This document shows positions 62,869 through 64,000 of a stretch of DNA of 64,000 bases, in pieces. Each line of letters starts with the position of its first letter. Positions within the stretch are counted from its first letter, which is position 1. The position numbers and the translations under genes were made by a program. The stretch is from NCBI RefSeq assembly GCF_003386235.1, contig NZ_QRDZ01000001.1, positions 1-64,000 on the forward strand, in the 5' to 3' direction. Origin of the DNA: Cohnella phaseoli. Its GTDB lineage: Bacteria; Bacillota; Bacilli; Paenibacillales; Paenibacillaceae. The notes beneath the pieces were generated by a model. That model did not search any database. It saw nothing but the letters and a program-made list of their open reading frames with translations, and was not told the origin of the DNA.

Positions 62869-63792
62869 ATGATCGCGCTTGGCATAGACATCGGCGGAAC
62901 GAAAATCGCCGGCGGAATCGTCGACGATAACGGATCGCTGCTTGACGTCGAGTATCGGGCGACGGATGCTTCCAAAGGGAAAGATTATGTTTTGGAAGGA
63001 ATAGACGAGCTGATTACCGAGCTGTGCAGCCGCTGTAAGCCGGATGCGATCGGTATCGGCAGCGCGGGGCGGATCGACGTGGATTCGGGCAGCGTCTATT
63101 ACGCCACATCGAATCTTCCGAATTGGACCGGGCTGAATCTGAAGCGGCATATCGAGGACAGGCACGGCATTCCGACGATCGTCGATAACGACGTCAACAC
63201 GGCCGGCATCGGAGAGATGTGGCTGGGAGCGGGGAAAAACGAACAATCGACGGTGTGCGTGACGCTGGGCACCGGAATTGCGGCAGCGGTATTCGTCGAC
63301 GGAAAAATCGTCAGGGGCGGCCGCTGGAGCGCCGGAGAGATCGGCCATATGATTCTATACCCCGGCGGCAGGCCGTGCAATTGCGGACAGCGGGGCTGCT
63401 TCGAGCAATACGGCTCGGGAACCGCTCTCTATAGAAGCTACAACGAGCGCCGCGGCGAGGAAGCGATCGCTTCGGGCAGACAGTTCTTCGAATTGCTGGC
63501 AACCGGCGACATTGCCGCACGCGATACGCTCGACGCCTTCATATCCGATTTGGCTGTAGCGTTTATCAGCTTGGCGAACGTGTACGACCCGGATCTGTTC
63601 ATCGTTGGCGGCGGGCTGATCGACACCAAAGAATGGTGGTGGGAGAGACTAGAGCGGCACATTCGCGAACAGGCCAACCCGGCCGTGGCAAGCATGAAGC
63701 TCGTTCCCGCCGCCTTCAAAAATCAAGCGGGGATGCTTGGCGCGGCGAAGCTGGGCTTCGAGTATGTAGCAGAGCTGAACGCATCGAAGTAG
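62869..63792 (+). CDS. nanK: ROK-family kinase, probable N-acetylmannosamine kinase
   Basis: 307 residues. N-terminal ATP site LGIDIGGTKIAGGIVDD, the sugar-binding and catalytic region TIVDNDVNTAGIGEMWLGAG near 107, the second phosphate loop TLGTGIAAAVFVDGKI, and the ROK zinc motif GHMILYPGGRPCNCGQRGCFEQYGSG near 160. In this context it most likely makes ManNAc-6-phosphate for NanE; ROK enzymes for glucose or other hexosamines look similar. ATG 62869 is preferred, with GAGGTGAGG just upstream. Last gene of the operon. Confidence 0.88.
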   Translation: MIALGIDIGGTKIAGGIVDDNGSLLDVEYRATDASKGKDYVLEGIDELITELCSRCKPDAIGIGSAGRIDVDSGSVYYATSNLPNWTGLNLKRHIEDRHGIPTIVDNDVNTAGIGEMWLGAGKNEQSTVCVTLGTGIAAAVFVDGKIVRGGRWSAGEIGHMILYPGGRPCNCGQRGCFEQYGSGTALYRSYNERRGEEAIASGRQFFELLATGDIAARDTLDAFISDLAVAFISLANVYDPDLFIVGGGLIDTKEWWWERLERHIREQANPAVASMKLVPAAFKNQAGMLGAAKLGFEYVAELNASK

Positions 63793-63816
63793 ACAGCGCA
63801 GCAGAAGGACGAAAAA

Positions 63817-64000
63817 GGGGCTGTCTCATAGGCTCTTCGAGTTGCTCTAAAAGATAATCGATAATAAAGGTGCAAGGTGTATATACCTCCCTCCGATGCT
63901 ATACGCTCCTGAAATTTGAATGGGTAAACCCGTCACAATGTGATTTCAGGAGCGTATGAGGCAGTCTACGGGAGGTATATACACCTTACTTTACATATCG
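63817..64000 (+). repeat. palindromic IS/MITE-like element, copy 2 (cut by window end)
   Basis: It starts GGGGCTGTCTCATAGG, related to copy 1 at 36390. Inside are two nested perfect inverted repeats: AAGGTGTATATACCTCCC (63874-63891) with GGGAGGTATATACACCTT (63970-63987), 18 bp, and ATACGCTCCTGAAAT (63901-63915) with ATTTCAGGAGCGTAT (63943-63957), 15 bp. Weaker symmetry continues outward (CGATAATAAAG versus the reverse complement of the last bases). It has no coding capacity and probably mirrors itself beyond the window. As RNA it would also act as a terminator for the ManNAc operon. Confidence 0.75.

Noticed and set aside
62161-63348. 395-codon minus-strand open frame across nanE and nanK
   Set aside because: It spans two well-supported genes and reads as Arg/Asp-rich nonsense without a recognisable domain.

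Overview
The window looks like chromosomal DNA from a Gram-positive, sugar-scavenging soil bacterium of the Paenibacillaceae (Paenibacillus/Cohnella type). The evidence is moderate GC, strong AGGAGG-type ribosome sites with many TTG and GTG starts, a CcpN/SR1P/PPDK gluconeogenesis module, YesM/YesN-type two-component systems, LplABC-type importers and DUF5696/YIP1 proteins. The first ~120 bases are a G-rich tract that looks like a contig-end artefact. No rRNA or CRISPR array is visible. One complete tRNA-Leu is present.

Layout. (1) 0.3-4 kb: an SR1P-like peptide, pyruvate phosphate dikinase and CcpN, a compact gluconeogenic switch. (2) 4-6.6 kb: a PchR-type AraC regulator divergent from a DHA2 exporter, with tandem operator-like repeats between them. 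(3) 6.7-33.3 kb: a very large glycan-use locus. It runs through an SGNH hydrolase, an AraC regulator, an ADP-ribosylglycohydrolase-fold protein, a lipoprotein solute-binding protein, one MsmX/UgpC-like ATPase, a 987-residue binding protein fused to jelly-roll domains, two permease pairs flanking an NHL/TPR/YIP1 membrane protein and a DUF5696 protein, a TIM-barrel isomerase-like enzyme, two Gfo/Idh/MocA oxidoreductases, an (alpha/alpha)6 glycosidase-like protein, a private TatA-TatC pair and a Tat-exported beta-helix protein. Most genes overlap or are tightly spaced, so this reads as one functional unit. (4) 33.4-36.5 kb: a TetR regulator divergent from an MFS exporter and a zinc alcohol dehydrogenase.

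(5) 36.6-52.05 kb: a ~15.4-kb island inserted at tRNA-Leu(CAG) and bounded by a 32-bp near-perfect direct repeat of the tRNA 3' end. Its integrase is broken and an excisionase-like gene remains. The cargo is a coherent catabolic set: a secreted five-bladed-propeller protein, a YesMN two-component system, an LplABC-type importer without its own ATPase, a cytoplasmic paralogue of the propeller protein, a degenerate PfkB-fold protein, a nucleoside hydrolase with an unusual active-site motif, and a ribokinase. A 20-bp motif shared at the same distance upstream of the secreted propeller gene and of the importer's binding protein points to co-regulation. The right end holds gene remnants.

(6) 52-57.6 kb: a small HD-GYP-N-like protein, a secreted protein divergent from an OmpR/HK pair, a PAS-GGDEF diguanylate cyclase and an XRE regulator. 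(7) 57.7-63.8 kb: a GntR regulator, a ribose-family (CUT2) ABC importer, NanE and a ROK kinase, most simply a ManNAc uptake and catabolism operon lacking NanA. The window ends inside a palindromic IS/MITE-like element whose terminal sequence recurs at 36.4 kb.
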